Assembly (NCBI GenBank): GCA_022839785.1
Contig: JALHJW010000008.1
Span: 137,435-201,434 of the forward strand
Reading direction: 5' to 3'
Length of the DNA: 64,000 nucleotides
DNA from: Desulfovibrio sp.
GTDB lineage: Bacteria; Desulfobacterota; Desulfovibrionia; Desulfovibrionales; Desulfovibrionaceae
Shown here: positions 45,030 through 55,764 of the stretch, piece by piece
How positions within the stretch are numbered: position 1 is the stretch's first letter
How the letters are laid out: every line of letters begins with the position of its first letter
Position numbers and translations under genes: made by a program
Notes under the pieces: model-generated
What the model saw: only the letters and a program-made list of their open reading frames with translations
Databases searched by the model: none
What the model was told of the DNA's origin: nothing

Positions 45030-45761
45030 TCAGGCCAGGAGGTTCTTGCCGAGCATGGCCAGTCCGAGGGCCAGGATGAGCCAGGTGAGGAGTCTCTTGT
45101 AGGCCGCCTCGCTCACCCTGGGCGCGATGCGCGTTCCTGTCCACGCGCCCAGGGCCAGACAGGGCAGGCCGTAGGCGTAGAGGCGGCCGGTCTCGGCCGT
45201 GAGCAGGCCGAGCCAGAGGTGCGAGGTGGAGATGACGATGCAGGAGGTGAGAAAGTACGTGGCCATGGCCGCGCGCACGCGGTCCTTGGGCCAGGGCTGG
45301 GAGGCGAGATAGAGGACCACGGCCGGGGCGGAGGACCCGATGCTGCCGCCGAGCGCTCCGGCGACGACGCCGACGCCGATCCCGGCGCGCGGCCCGAGCT
45401 GTTTTTCCGGCCCCCTGCCCCGCAGGGCGTTGAGCGCGAAGAAGAGCACCAGCGAGGCCAGGAGGAGCTCAAGGACCTGCGCCGGAGCGCGGGTGAGCAG
45501 CACGAGGCCGAGGGCGAAGCCCGGGGCGGCGCCGATGAAGAGCGGGGCCACGTCCGGAACGCGGATGTGCCCGCGCAGGTGCCGGGCCAGATAGATGTTG
45601 AGGGAGAGGGCCAGGACGCCGACCAGGGGGATGGCGGTCTTGATGCCGAAGAGGAACGCGGTCACGGGCATGAGCAGGAGCACCACGCCGAAGCCGGAGA
45701 CGCCCTGGGTGACGCCGCCCGCGAAGACGGTCAGGCAGAAGAGCAGGATGGGGAGGAGCAT
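45030..45761 (-). CDS. TSUP (TauE/SafE) family membrane protein
   Basis: A 243-residue polytopic protein with about eight helices. The duplicated family pattern shows as GGVTQGVSGFGVVLLLMP near the N terminus and GALGGSIGSSAPAVVLYLAS in the second half. It differs clearly from the other TSUP gene at 9745-10488. The substrate is unknown; it stands alone, convergent with metK. Confidence 0.88.
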   Translation of the reverse strand: MLLPILLFCLTVFAGGVTQGVSGFGVVLLLMPVTAFLFGIKTAIPLVGVLALSLNIYLARHLRGHIRVPDVAPLFIGAAPGFALGLVLLTRAPAQVLELLLASLVLFFALNALRGRGPEKQLGPRAGIGVGVVAGALGGSIGSSAPAVVLYLASQPWPKDRVRAAMATYFLTSCIVISTSHLWLGLLTAETGRLYAYGLPCLALGAWTGTRIAPRVSEAAYKRLLTWLILALGLAMLGKNLLA

Positions 45762-45869
45762 CGGGCGAGCATGGTACAGGGCCGCGCCCCGATGGGCAAG
45801 GACCGCGTCCGGCCCGGCGGGAGGCGGCCGGGGGGCCTTCGGGACGAAGACCCCCTCGGCCCGGCGTGG

Positions 45870-46295
45870 CTACGGGGCCGTCTTTGCGCTCAAGGAGCCG
45901 AGCAATTCCTGGATCTTGGCCAGGGCCTCCTTCTGCTCGGGCGTGGTGGCGTGCAGCGCGGCCAGTTCGGCCTTGTTGGACATTTCCTGCACGGCCGAGG
46001 AGAGGACCATGGTCCGGATGCCTCCGGCCACGGACTCGATGCCGGCCAAGCGGTTTTCGATGCCGGCCAGGCGCTGTTCCTCCATGGCCGCGATGCGGCC
46101 TTCCAGGGTGGCCACGCGGTCCGCGTTGCGCGCCTCGACCAGGGCCATGCCGAGAATGGCCACGATGATGGCCGCCACGGCCATCCACGAGGCTCCGCGG
46201 CCGATGGTGCGGCTCTCCTCCACAGGGTCGGTCGGGGCGTTGGCGTCGATGTCCTGATCGTACATGGCCTTGATGCGCTTCTCGAGTCCGAGCAT
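45870..46295 (-). CDS. small membrane protein with coiled coil, unknown function
   Basis: A 141-residue protein with an acidic cytoplasmic N terminus, one helix at about residues 37-52 (SWMAVAAIIVAILGMAL) and a coiled-coil with the repeats RLAGIENRLAGIES and AALHATTPEQKEALAKI. ATG 46295 has AGGAG upstream. No family recognised; it may be an envelope or secretion accessory protein. Confidence 0.7.
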   Translation of the reverse strand: MLGLEKRIKAMYDQDIDANAPTDPVEESRTIGRGASWMAVAAIIVAILGMALVEARNADRVATLEGRIAAMEEQRLAGIENRLAGIESVAGGIRTMVLSSAVQEMSNKAELAALHATTPEQKEALAKIQELLGSLSAKTAP

Positions 46296-46473
46296 GGGAC
46301 ACTCCTGTGGTGTTGCGTTTTCAGGGGCGAATTCCGCCCGTAGTATCCATTTATCAGGATGGCGAGACAGGTCAAGGCGCGGCTTTTTTCGGGCTCCGTA
46401 CGCCGCGTTGTTCACGAAATACGATTTTTCTTGCCAAGACGGGCGCGCGTGCTTATTTCCGCCCCTTGCGGGG

Positions 46474-46508
46474 GGATATACTTTAATATCCTACTCATCG
46501 AGTATAAT
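46474..46508 (+). promoter_or_regulatory. promoter with stacked inverted repeats upstream of the DUF2318 gene
   Basis: A consensus -10 TATAAT (46503-46508) lies 19 bases before the start codon. Two perfect dyads sit on it: GGATAT-N6-ATATCC (46474-46491) and TACTC-ATC-GAGTA (46492-46504), the second overlapping the -10. The 17-base upstream position has a poor -35 (ACTTTA), so repression or activation at this site is plausible. An iron regulator is a guess from the operon content. Confidence 0.5.
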
Positions 46509-46527
46509 TTAGCCCGCAGGAGGCTTC

Positions 46528-46983
46528 ATGCAGCGCAAGGCCTTTTCCGCTCTTTTCCTGGCCGTGGCCCTGTTCCTGGCCGCCGCCCCGGCACCGGCCT
46601 TTCTCGGGATGCTCGGGACGCACAAGAATCTGGAGATTTCCGCCGGGAGCGCGGTCATCGCCCTCGGCGACCTGAAGACCGACGAGGCCAGGTTCTACAA
46701 GGCCAGGGCCGGAGGCAAGGAGGTTAGATTCTTCGTCGTGCGCACGGCCGACGGCAAGGTGCGCACGGCCTTCGACGCCTGCGACGTCTGCTGGCCCGCC
46801 AGGAAGGGCTACAAGCAGGACGGTCAGTTCATGATCTGCGTCAACTGCGGCCAGAGGTTCCACCTGCGCCAGGTCGGAGACGTGCACGGCGGCTGCAACC
46901 CCTCGCTCCTGGCCTCGTCCGTGCAGGACGGCAAGGTCGTGATCGGCGAGGCCGCGCTCGCCGCGGGCGCCGGATACTTCTAG
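46528..46983 (+). CDS. DUF2318 family exported cysteine-rich protein
   Basis: A 151-residue protein with a signal peptide (cut probably after PAPA, residue 24). Five cysteines form C85-x2-C88, C104-x2-C107 and GGC123NP, the DUF2318 pattern, which is expected to bind metal or an Fe-S centre. Similar proteins are encoded with FtsX-like/ATPase transporters and iron-uptake genes, for example in Campylobacter (recalled from the literature). It heads a three-gene operon with the ABC permease 13 bases downstream. Confidence 0.88.
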   Translation: MQRKAFSALFLAVALFLAAAPAPAFLGMLGTHKNLEISAGSAVIALGDLKTDEARFYKARAGGKEVRFFVVRTADGKVRTAFDACDVCWPARKGYKQDGQFMICVNCGQRFHLRQVGDVHGGCNPSLLASSVQDGKVVIGEAALAAGAGYF

Positions 46984-46996
46984 CGCGGGAGCGGAC

Positions 46997-48163
46997 ATGG
47001 GCATCCTCACCATTCCCCTGCGCAACCTCAGGCGCAAGCCGCTGCGCACCGCCGTGATGGTCCTGGTCTTCGCCGCCGGGGTCGCGGCGGTCACGGCCCT
47101 GGCCCATCTCTCCAGCCGCGTGGGCGAAAGCCTGGAGGCCAAGATGACGGCGTTCGGCGCGAACATTCTCGTCACGCCCAAACGCGAATCCCTGCACGTC
47201 TCCTACGGCGGCATGCAACTCGGCGACGTCTCCTACGACGTGAAATACCTGGATCAGACCGCCAGCCTGGCCGCGGTGCGCGGCATCCACCACAAGGACC
47301 GCATCGCGGCCGTGGCCCCCAAGTTCGTCCTGCTCGCGCGCGTGAACGGGACGGCCGTGGGCGTCATCGGCGTGGATTTTCCCCAGGAGCGGCTGATCAA
47401 GAGCTACTGGGGGGCCGAGGGACGCATGCCGGACGCGCCGGACGAGATCCTCGCCGGCGCGTCCGCGGCGGCGGCCCTTGGGCTGTCCCCGGGGCAGCGC
47501 CTGGACGTCGAGGGCCGGGCCTTCACCGTCTCCGGCGTGCTCTTCCCCACTGGCGGGGACGACGACAACGTGCTCTTCGCCGACCTCTCCGCCCTGCAGG
47601 CCGCCGCGGGCAAACCCGGAGCCGTCCATTTCATCGAGGTCTCGGCCCTGTGCGCGGGCTGCCCCATCGAGGATATCACGGACCAGCTCGAACGCGCCCT
47701 GCCCGGCGCGCGCATCACGGCCATGCAGCAGGTGGTCAAACAGCGCATGATGACCGTGCACTTCGTGCAGACTCTGGCCGTCTCCGTCTCCGTGGTGATC
47801 CTGCTCACGGCCTGCGTGATGATCGGCCTCTCGGTCTTCTCCGCGGTCAACGAGCGCATCCACGAGATCGGCCTGCTGCGCGCCCTGGGCTTCTCCAAGG
47901 GGCGCGTCTTCGCGGTCTTCTCCCTGGAGGCGGTCTGCGTGGGTCTGCTGGCCGGAGCCGTGGGCTACGCCGGGGGCGTGCTGGCCTCGGGCCGGCTGGC
48001 CGGGCTGCTCGATCTGGGCAGCCAGATCCCGGCGGCCGCGTTCGATCCCCTGCATCTCCTCCTGGCCCTGTGCGGCGTGCCCGCGCTGGCCGCGCTGGCC
48101 GCGCTCCCACCCGCGCTGAAGGCGGCCCGGGTGGAGCCGTCCCAGGCCCTGGTCATGCTCTAG
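46997..48163 (+). CDS. FtsX/MacB-type ABC transporter permease
   Basis: A 388-residue permease with one N-terminal helix (about 17-38), a periplasmic domain (about 40-265) and three C-terminal helices, the FtsX/MacB layout. The ending SAVNERIHEIGLLRALGFSKGRVFAVFSLEA segment starting at about residue 281 is typical. It works with the ATPase encoded 27 bases downstream and probably with the DUF2318 protein outside the membrane. Confidence 0.9.
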   Translation: MGILTIPLRNLRRKPLRTAVMVLVFAAGVAAVTALAHLSSRVGESLEAKMTAFGANILVTPKRESLHVSYGGMQLGDVSYDVKYLDQTASLAAVRGIHHKDRIAAVAPKFVLLARVNGTAVGVIGVDFPQERLIKSYWGAEGRMPDAPDEILAGASAAAALGLSPGQRLDVEGRAFTVSGVLFPTGGDDDNVLFADLSALQAAAGKPGAVHFIEVSALCAGCPIEDITDQLERALPGARITAMQQVVKQRMMTVHFVQTLAVSVSVVILLTACVMIGLSVFSAVNERIHEIGLLRALGFSKGRVFAVFSLEAVCVGLLAGAVGYAGGVLASGRLAGLLDLGSQIPAAAFDPLHLLLALCGVPALAALAALPPALKAARVEPSQALVML

Positions 48164-48189
48164 CCCGGGATCACGAAGGAAGGAACCGC

Positions 48190-48876
<687 letters not shown>

Positions 48877-48896
48877 CGGGACCGGAGGCGGACCAT

Positions 48897-48944
48897 GAAC
48901 GAAAACGGCCCCCGCGGTGATCACCGCGGGGGCCGTTTTCGTTC
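48897..48944. terminator. bidirectional terminator, 48-base perfect palindrome
   Basis: Two 24-base arms are exact reverse complements with no spacer (centre 48920/48921). The outer parts are A-rich on the left and T-rich on the right, so the hairpin can stop transcription from both convergent sides. Confidence 0.85.
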
Positions 48945-48958
48945 GTAGGCGGGGCGGC

Positions 48959-50581
48959 TCAGGGATCGGACTTCTCGGCCTGCCGCAGGTCCTCGGCAAA
49001 GGAGAGCAGCGCGCCCAGGCGTCTGGTCTCCACGAGGCGTCGGCTGCCCGGGGGCGAGGGACAGTAGAACTGGTTCACGGCGATCTGGAAATCGGCCTCG
49101 GAACGTCGCTTCACGGCGACCATCCAGGCCGGGAAATAGGTCGCGGCCGTGGCCTGGTCCGCGCAGACCCAGACCTTGTGGGGCTGCTCCGGCACGCCCT
49201 CGGCGCGTTCGAGGATGTCCGCGAGCCGTAGCGTGGTTTCGCGCAGGGACGTGCCCCAGTACTCCACCTCGTAGCGCCCCTCGGCCCCTGCCGGGCCGCC
49301 GGTCAGCGAGTTGAAGTAGACGTACTGGTGGGGGTGCAGCTGGACCATGGTCCAGGCCTGCCAGAAGATGCCCAGGGCCGTGAGGCCCCAGACCAGGCCG
49401 GAGAGGGGCGCGGGCAGTTCGAGGAGCAGGTTGATGCCCAGCGCCGCGAGCACGGCCAGGGGCGGCAGGACGAAGAGGAAGTGGCGGATGCCGTTGTAGG
49501 CCGGGGGGCTGACGGCGATGAAGTAGGCGATGGGCACGGCGGCCGTCAGGAGAACCGCCAGCACGCCGAGGCTTTTGGCCTCCAGCAGGCTGCCCGGCCT
49601 GAGCAGGATCGTGCCCGTCCCGGTCAGCAGGGCCAGGGCCAGACCGACGAGCAGCGTGGGCGGCAGGCAGAAGAGGAGGAGCTTGGGCAGATAGGTCCAG
49701 GGCAGCTCCATGGCCGGGACGAGCTGGCCGTCGAAGGGCAGCACGCCCTTGAAGGGAAAGCTCTTGAACATGGAGAGGGCGAGGAGCGGGTTGAGCAGGT
49801 CCTGCGCGGCCCAGGGCCAGCACAGCAGCATCACCCCGTAGGCCGTGAGCCCCGCGGGGACGAGGCGCACCAGGGTGACGACCCCCTCCCAGAGAGCCTC
49901 GGCGGGCCACACCCCCTGGCGCAAACGTCCGAGCAGCCGCAGCAGGAAGGGCAGCAGGAAGCTGGGGGCGATGATCACCGCACCCACGCGCGTGCCCAGG
50001 GCCAGGCCGAAGGCCAGGCCGAGCCAGAGGCCGGTGGAGAGGCGCACCCGGGGCAGCTCGGCGAAGACGCGGCAGAAGAAAACCAGACTCCAGGTCATGG
50101 CCGCGGCAAAGGGAATGTCCTTGGGGTTGCTGAAGAAATGGCCGTAGTAGCGGGCCGTGGCGGCAAGCAGGAGGAGGCTCAGGAAACCCGCGCGCGGCCC
50201 GCCCAGATCGCGCCCCAGACGCCAGACGCCGGCCAGCCCGAGCAGGCCCGTGAGGCCGCCCAGGAGGTGGCGCGTCTCGTATTCGGGGAAGGGGGAGATC
50301 TTCTGCAGGAGCGTGGCCAGGAGGTCGAAGGCCCCGCCGTAGTAGAAGAGGTTGGAGAAGGAGAAGGCCGAGGTGTCGGAAAGGCCGGAGGCGTAGTAGT
50401 CCAGCAGGAGCCTGCCGTAGACGCCCTGGCCCTGCTCGTCCCAGGAGACGCCGTAGTCGCGGAAGGTGAGCAGGACCACGGCCAGGAGCAGGCCGAGCGT
50501 GGCCCAGGCCGCCGCGTCCCATCCCCGGCCGCGCTTCTCTTCCGAATGTTTCTGCAGCCGGATGCCCCCGTGGACCGCCAT
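48959..50581 (-). CDS. GT-C/ArnT-like membrane glycosyltransferase family protein
   Basis: A 540-residue protein with about 11 membrane helices and an extracytoplasmic loop after the first helix containing SWDEQGQGVYG, which gives the acidic residues expected of the GT-C active site. NPKDIPFAAA and PAYNGIRHFLFVLPPL are further fixed-looking parts. It resembles family 39 glycosyltransferases that use lipid-linked sugars. The acceptor is unknown. It is monocistronic and ends against the bidirectional terminator. Confidence 0.82.
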   Translation of the reverse strand: MAVHGGIRLQKHSEEKRGRGWDAAAWATLGLLLAVVLLTFRDYGVSWDEQGQGVYGRLLLDYYASGLSDTSAFSFSNLFYYGGAFDLLATLLQKISPFPEYETRHLLGGLTGLLGLAGVWRLGRDLGGPRAGFLSLLLLAATARYYGHFFSNPKDIPFAAAMTWSLVFFCRVFAELPRVRLSTGLWLGLAFGLALGTRVGAVIIAPSFLLPFLLRLLGRLRQGVWPAEALWEGVVTLVRLVPAGLTAYGVMLLCWPWAAQDLLNPLLALSMFKSFPFKGVLPFDGQLVPAMELPWTYLPKLLLFCLPPTLLVGLALALLTGTGTILLRPGSLLEAKSLGVLAVLLTAAVPIAYFIAVSPPAYNGIRHFLFVLPPLAVLAALGINLLLELPAPLSGLVWGLTALGIFWQAWTMVQLHPHQYVYFNSLTGGPAGAEGRYEVEYWGTSLRETTLRLADILERAEGVPEQPHKVWVCADQATAATYFPAWMVAVKRRSEADFQIAVNQFYCPSPPGSRRLVETRRLGALLSFAEDLRQAEKSDP

Positions 50582-50644
50582 GCGCGTGCCTCCTGTGGGC
50601 GTGCCGCCTGCGGCGGCGCTGACGCCCCTTACGGGAGTGGCAGA

Positions 50645-52369
50645 CTACGCGAGGTGCGGTCCGCTGCCAAGGGGGGAGGCGGACCACGCGCCATCTTCCC
50701 GCGGCAGAGGGAAGGAGATGGCGAAGGACGCTCCGCCGAGGCTGCTACGGCCGGTCTCCAGGGTTCCCTTGAGTTGGCTCGTCAATCTGACGATGAGCAG
50801 CATGCCCAGGGTGCCCGGGGCTTCGGGATCGAAATTCTCCGGCAGGCCCGGGCCGTCGTCCTCGATGCGCAGGCGGGCCAGGTCCCCCTCCCGGCCGACG
50901 ACGAGGCGCAGACGTCCCCCCGTGCTGTCCACGAAGCCGTGCTTGCAGGCGTTGGTGACCAGCTCGTTGAGGATCAGGGCGCAGGGGATGGCCGTGTCCA
51001 GACTTACGGGCAGGGGCGAAACGTCGGCGTCGAGGTTTACGGCCCTGCGGCCGAAGGAGGAGAGCAGGCGCAGGATCAGCTTGCTGGCGTACTGGCCCAG
51101 TTCGATGCCCGAGAGGTCCTTGGAGTGGTATATCTCCTCGTGCACCAGGGCCATGGAGGCGATGCGGCCCTGGCTTTCCAGGAAGAGTTCGCGCAGCCCC
51201 GGATCGTCCACGTTGGCCGACTGCAGGTAGAGGAGACTGGAGACGATCTGCAGGTTGTTCTTGACCCGGTGGTGAATCTCCTTGAGCAGGATCTCCTTTT
51301 CGGTCAGGGAGTCCTGCAGTCTGACCTCGGCCGCGCGGCGTTCGGTGACGTCGATGAGGATGGCCTCGATCTGTTCGAGTCTGCCGTCCCGGGCCTTGAC
51401 CCCCTGCACGTGCAGTTCGATCCAGCGCTGCTCCCCGTCCGGCCTGCGCAGCCGGACCACCTGGACGGTCTCGCCCTGTTCGCGCAGGCGCGCGAGCAGG
51501 GTCTGCCGGTCCGCGGGATCGATGTAGAAGGACGTGCTGGTCAGTTCGGGCCGGGTCAGGATCTCGGCGGGCGAGGCGTAGCCCAGGATATGGGCCGCGG
51601 CCGGGTTCAGGCTGGTGATGCGGCCGTCGGGCAGGGAACTGAGCAGGCCCTCGGCCGCGTTCTCGAAGATGGAGCGGTATTTGGCCTCGGCCTTGCTGAG
51701 CTGGGCCACCTGGCGGCTGATGGTGCCGCCCATGTCCAGGAGCAGCCGGGTCAGCCGCTCGAACTCCTTGCGCGGCCCGCCTGGGGGCGGAGCGTCGTAG
51801 CGGCCCTCGGCGTAGGCCGTGACCAGGCAGTCCAGGTCCTCGAACGGCCGCCGCAGGAAGATGCGCAGAAGCACGCCAGTGGCCGCGGTCAGCACGAAGA
51901 CGCAGAGCAGGGTGGAGACGGCGAAGATGAACAGCAACTCGCGCCGCGCGGTCTTGAGCGGCTGGGAACTGAGGCTCAGGCTGACGTGGCCCAGGAAATG
52001 GCCGTCGTGCAGGATCGCGCCTTCCTTGCGCAGGCCCCCCGAGTCCCCCCCTGCGGAAAAGAGAGTGCGCCCCGCGGCGTCGCGGATGACGATGGCGGCG
52101 ACATGGTCGTTCTGGGCGAAGGTGCGGCCGATCTCGCCGATGGCCTGGTCGTTGAGCTCCCACATGGGGATGTGCAGGGTCTCCTGCAGGAAGGTCAGGT
52201 AGGACTCGGCCCGCGCCTCGTTCTCGCGCAGGGCCTGGCGGTCCGTGGCGGCGAAGAGCAGGGCCAGGGCCCCCGCGGCCACCAGGGCCACGGTGGCCAC
52301 CAGGCTGAGGGTCAGGTCGTGGGAGATGGAGCGCCGGGCGTTGCCGGCGAACAGATTCTCGACGGGCAT
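50645..52369 (-). CDS. sensor histidine kinase of the HisKA_2 type with PAS domain
   Basis: A 574-residue membrane kinase: helix at about 20-42, periplasmic sensor to about 135, second helix at about 139-163, PAS at about 230-345, then a HisKA_2 segment with His366/His367 (IHHRVKNNLQIVSSLL) and a HATPase (LNELVTNACKHGF, DDGPGLPE). HisKA_2 kinases usually signal to single-domain or atypical regulators. No regulator is adjacent. The binding protein gene ends one base upstream of its ATG, so the pair is translationally coupled. Confidence 0.92.
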   Translation of the reverse strand: MPVENLFAGNARRSISHDLTLSLVATVALVAAGALALLFAATDRQALRENEARAESYLTFLQETLHIPMWELNDQAIGEIGRTFAQNDHVAAIVIRDAAGRTLFSAGGDSGGLRKEGAILHDGHFLGHVSLSLSSQPLKTARRELLFIFAVSTLLCVFVLTAATGVLLRIFLRRPFEDLDCLVTAYAEGRYDAPPPGGPRKEFERLTRLLLDMGGTISRQVAQLSKAEAKYRSIFENAAEGLLSSLPDGRITSLNPAAAHILGYASPAEILTRPELTSTSFYIDPADRQTLLARLREQGETVQVVRLRRPDGEQRWIELHVQGVKARDGRLEQIEAILIDVTERRAAEVRLQDSLTEKEILLKEIHHRVKNNLQIVSSLLYLQSANVDDPGLRELFLESQGRIASMALVHEEIYHSKDLSGIELGQYASKLILRLLSSFGRRAVNLDADVSPLPVSLDTAIPCALILNELVTNACKHGFVDSTGGRLRLVVGREGDLARLRIEDDGPGLPENFDPEAPGTLGMLLIVRLTSQLKGTLETGRSSLGGASFAISFPLPREDGAWSASPLGSGPHLA

Positions 52370-52370
52370 G

Positions 52371-53153
52371 TCAATGGTCCTTGACCGGTTGGAGACGCAG
52401 GATGGCGGCGTCGATGCGCTGCATCGTCTCCGCGGGGACCCCGTGCGCGCACATCAGGTGGCGGGTTGCGCCCTGCGGGGCGTCGGGGACCTCGACCAGG
52501 GCCACGGCGTGCGGGGCGATCCCGGCGTCGGCGATCAGCTCCTCCACCTCTTCGGGCGAGACGAGCATGTAGTCGATGCGTCCGGCCGCGAGCATGCGTG
52601 CGAACTGCCGCTGCGATCCGGCAAAAGCGTAGATCCGGGGGGAATGGCGGGCGATGAGACCGTCCATCTCCCTGCCGTAGGAAAATCCCTCGGGCGTGCC
52701 CAGGAGCAGCCCCTGATCCGCGAGGATGTCGGCCATGCCCCTGCCGTGCAGGGCCGCGGCGGTTTCGGGCCGGGCCAGAGGCAGCATGGGCCGGTTGCGG
52801 TAGATGGGGAGGCTGAAGCGGGCCGAGGTTTCCCGTTCCGGGGTCCTGAACCAGCCCACAGAACAGGCGTGCGCATCGGGCCGCGACAGTTCCTCCAGGA
52901 TGCGTTTGGGGGGCATGGCCGTGAAACGGTGAGGAATGCCCGCCTCGTCCAGGATCGAAAGGGCGATGTCGTTGAGCAGCCCGGCCGGGCGCTGGTCCAC
53001 GGTCATGTAATAGGGGGGGCGCTCCATGTAGTACACGGCGAGCGCCCCGTCGGCCCCGGGGGCGGTCGCGGGGAGCAGGAGCGCGAACAGTCCGGCCGGA
53101 ACGGCCAGGAGGGGGCGTGATCTGCGGGTGCGCGTGCCGGATGTGCTGGCCAT
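52371..53153 (-). CDS. family 3 periplasmic solute-binding protein paired with a kinase
   Basis: A 260-residue protein of the type 2 periplasmic binding family (amino-acid ABC / SBP_bac_3). Signal peptide at residues about 12-33; the mature part starts near ALAVYYMERPPYYM and contains GLLNDIALSILDEAG and CSVGWFRTPERE. ATG 53153 lacks a clear ribosome site; ATG 53204 is an alternative that would put extra residues before the signal peptide. Its stop is one base from the kinase start, so it probably senses a ligand for that kinase and not for a transporter. Confidence 0.87.
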   Translation of the reverse strand: MASTSGTRTRRSRPLLAVPAGLFALLLPATAPGADGALAVYYMERPPYYMTVDQRPAGLLNDIALSILDEAGIPHRFTAMPPKRILEELSRPDAHACSVGWFRTPERETSARFSLPIYRNRPMLPLARPETAAALHGRGMADILADQGLLLGTPEGFSYGREMDGLIARHSPRIYAFAGSQRQFARMLAAGRIDYMLVSPEEVEELIADAGIAPHAVALVEVPDAPQGATRHLMCAHGVPAETMQRIDAAILRLQPVKDH

Positions 53154-53267
53154 GGTGTGCGCGGCGTGGCCGGGAGGCCGGGTGCGGCGGTCTGCGGGAT
53201 GCATCCCCCCGGGCGGAAGAGTACGCCAAGGCGGAGGCGGCTTCAACAACAGGGAGCGGGGTCGGGA

Positions 53268-53302
53268 AAAAAAGCAGGGGCCGCGGCGACCGCGGCCCCT
53301 GC
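53268..53302 (-). terminator. rho-independent terminator after rny
   Basis: On the minus strand a 13-bp perfect stem (53290-53302 with 53274-53286, three-base loop) is followed by seven T. It ends rny transcription 22 bases after the stop. Confidence 0.92.
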
Positions 53303-53323
53303 GGGGAAGGCGTGTCCGTCCGG

Positions 53324-54883
<1,560 letters not shown>

Positions 54884-55077
54884 GCGACTCTCCTTTATGT
54901 CTTCAGGCGTTGGCCCCGCCTGTACGGGCGCAGTGCAAAGAGGGGAAGGGGTCTCCGCGGCGAAAGCGCCTGGGAGCAAGGAGGCTGCCGGTGCGGCGTC
55001 TGGTCGGCGAGCTTGGGCGGTGTGGTCTGCGGACGGCTGGGCGGCTGTATGTCAACGGCTGTGCGCCGCTTCGGAAG

Positions 55078-55257
55078 GCTCCCCGAATGGCCGTGTCGCC
55101 ACGTATTCTGAACCGTTGGTCCAGAGCGGGAGCGGCTGTCCGGCCGTCAGGCTTCCCGCTTGCGGGCATGCACACGGGCCGTACTGGAAGCTGCGTCCCT
55201 AAGGCGTACTCGTTGGCTCAGCAATTCCGGTGGCGATCACGCGCCATCCAGGGAAAT
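55078..55257 (-). ncRNA. ssrS: 6S RNA
   Basis: About 180 bases directly downstream of zapA fold as 6S RNA. The closing stem pairs 55238-55254 with 55080-55095; a second helix pairs 55230-55236 with 55096-55102; a third pairs 55215-55221 with 55108-55114, and the region between opens into the central bubble and an apical arm. It begins ATTTCCC, like enterobacterial 6S. The zapA-6S neighbourhood is known from other proteobacteria. 6S binds sigma-70 holoenzyme by mimicking an open promoter. End points are estimated to a few bases. Confidence 0.85.
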
Positions 55258-55282
55258 CAATGCAAGCGCCGCCTGGCGCCGT

Positions 55283-55534
55283 TCATTTTATCGTCAAAAG
55301 CGAGCCCAATTTCGCTTCAATGTCCCGCAGGTCTCGCTTGGCCTGCAGGTAGTCGTCGGCCAGACTCAAGGCCAGCACGGTCAGCAGGATCTCCTTGTTT
55401 ATGTTCTTCCCGCTCTGCGCGATCTGGTTGAACAGGTCCTCCAGATGGGACTTGGCCGCCTGAACGCGCGCCTCGTCCGCATCCGTCCTGAAGCGTATCT
55501 CCAATCCGAGTACGTTCAGCGTGTACTGGGGCAT
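55283..55534 (-). CDS. zapA: cell division protein ZapA
   Basis: An 83-residue protein that binds and bundles FtsZ at the division ring. MPQYTLNVLGLEIRFRTDADE with the following helix (RVQAAKSHLEDLFNQIA) matches ZapA. It is 12 bases downstream of the short coiled-coil gene, and the 6S RNA gene follows. Confidence 0.93.
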   Translation of the reverse strand: MPQYTLNVLGLEIRFRTDADEARVQAAKSHLEDLFNQIAQSGKNINKEILLTVLALSLADDYLQAKRDLRDIEAKLGSLLTIK

Positions 55535-55546
55535 CGGCGACCCACG

Positions 55547-55723
55547 CTATTCCAGGGCTCCCTGGACCTTCTGCAGCAGGCCGTCGATGCGGGTCATCAC
55601 GGCGTCCCTGTTTGCCCGCGTCTCTGCGAGTTCCTTGCGGAGGAGACCGTTCTCCTCCTCCAGTTCCTTGATCTTGTTCAACAGCGCGGTCATGCGCTGT
55701 TCCAGCTGTTCGAGTATTTCCAT
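55547..55723 (-). CDS. zapB: short ZapB-like coiled-coil cell division protein
   Basis: A 58-residue protein starting at ATG 55723 and ending TAG at 55547. It is a continuous heptad-type helix (MEILEQLEQRMTALLNKIKE, then LEEENGLLRKELAETRANRD). Size, composition and position before zapA fit ZapB, which links ZapA to the chromosome terminus region. The gene is too short for usual open-frame cut-offs. A generic coiled coil is the alternative. Confidence 0.75.
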   Translation of the reverse strand: MEILEQLEQRMTALLNKIKELEEENGLLRKELAETRANRDAVMTRIDGLLQKVQGALE

Positions 55724-55764
55724 GGCCTGTATCTAAGTCTCCCCCGGCGTGAAATCAAGCCGGA

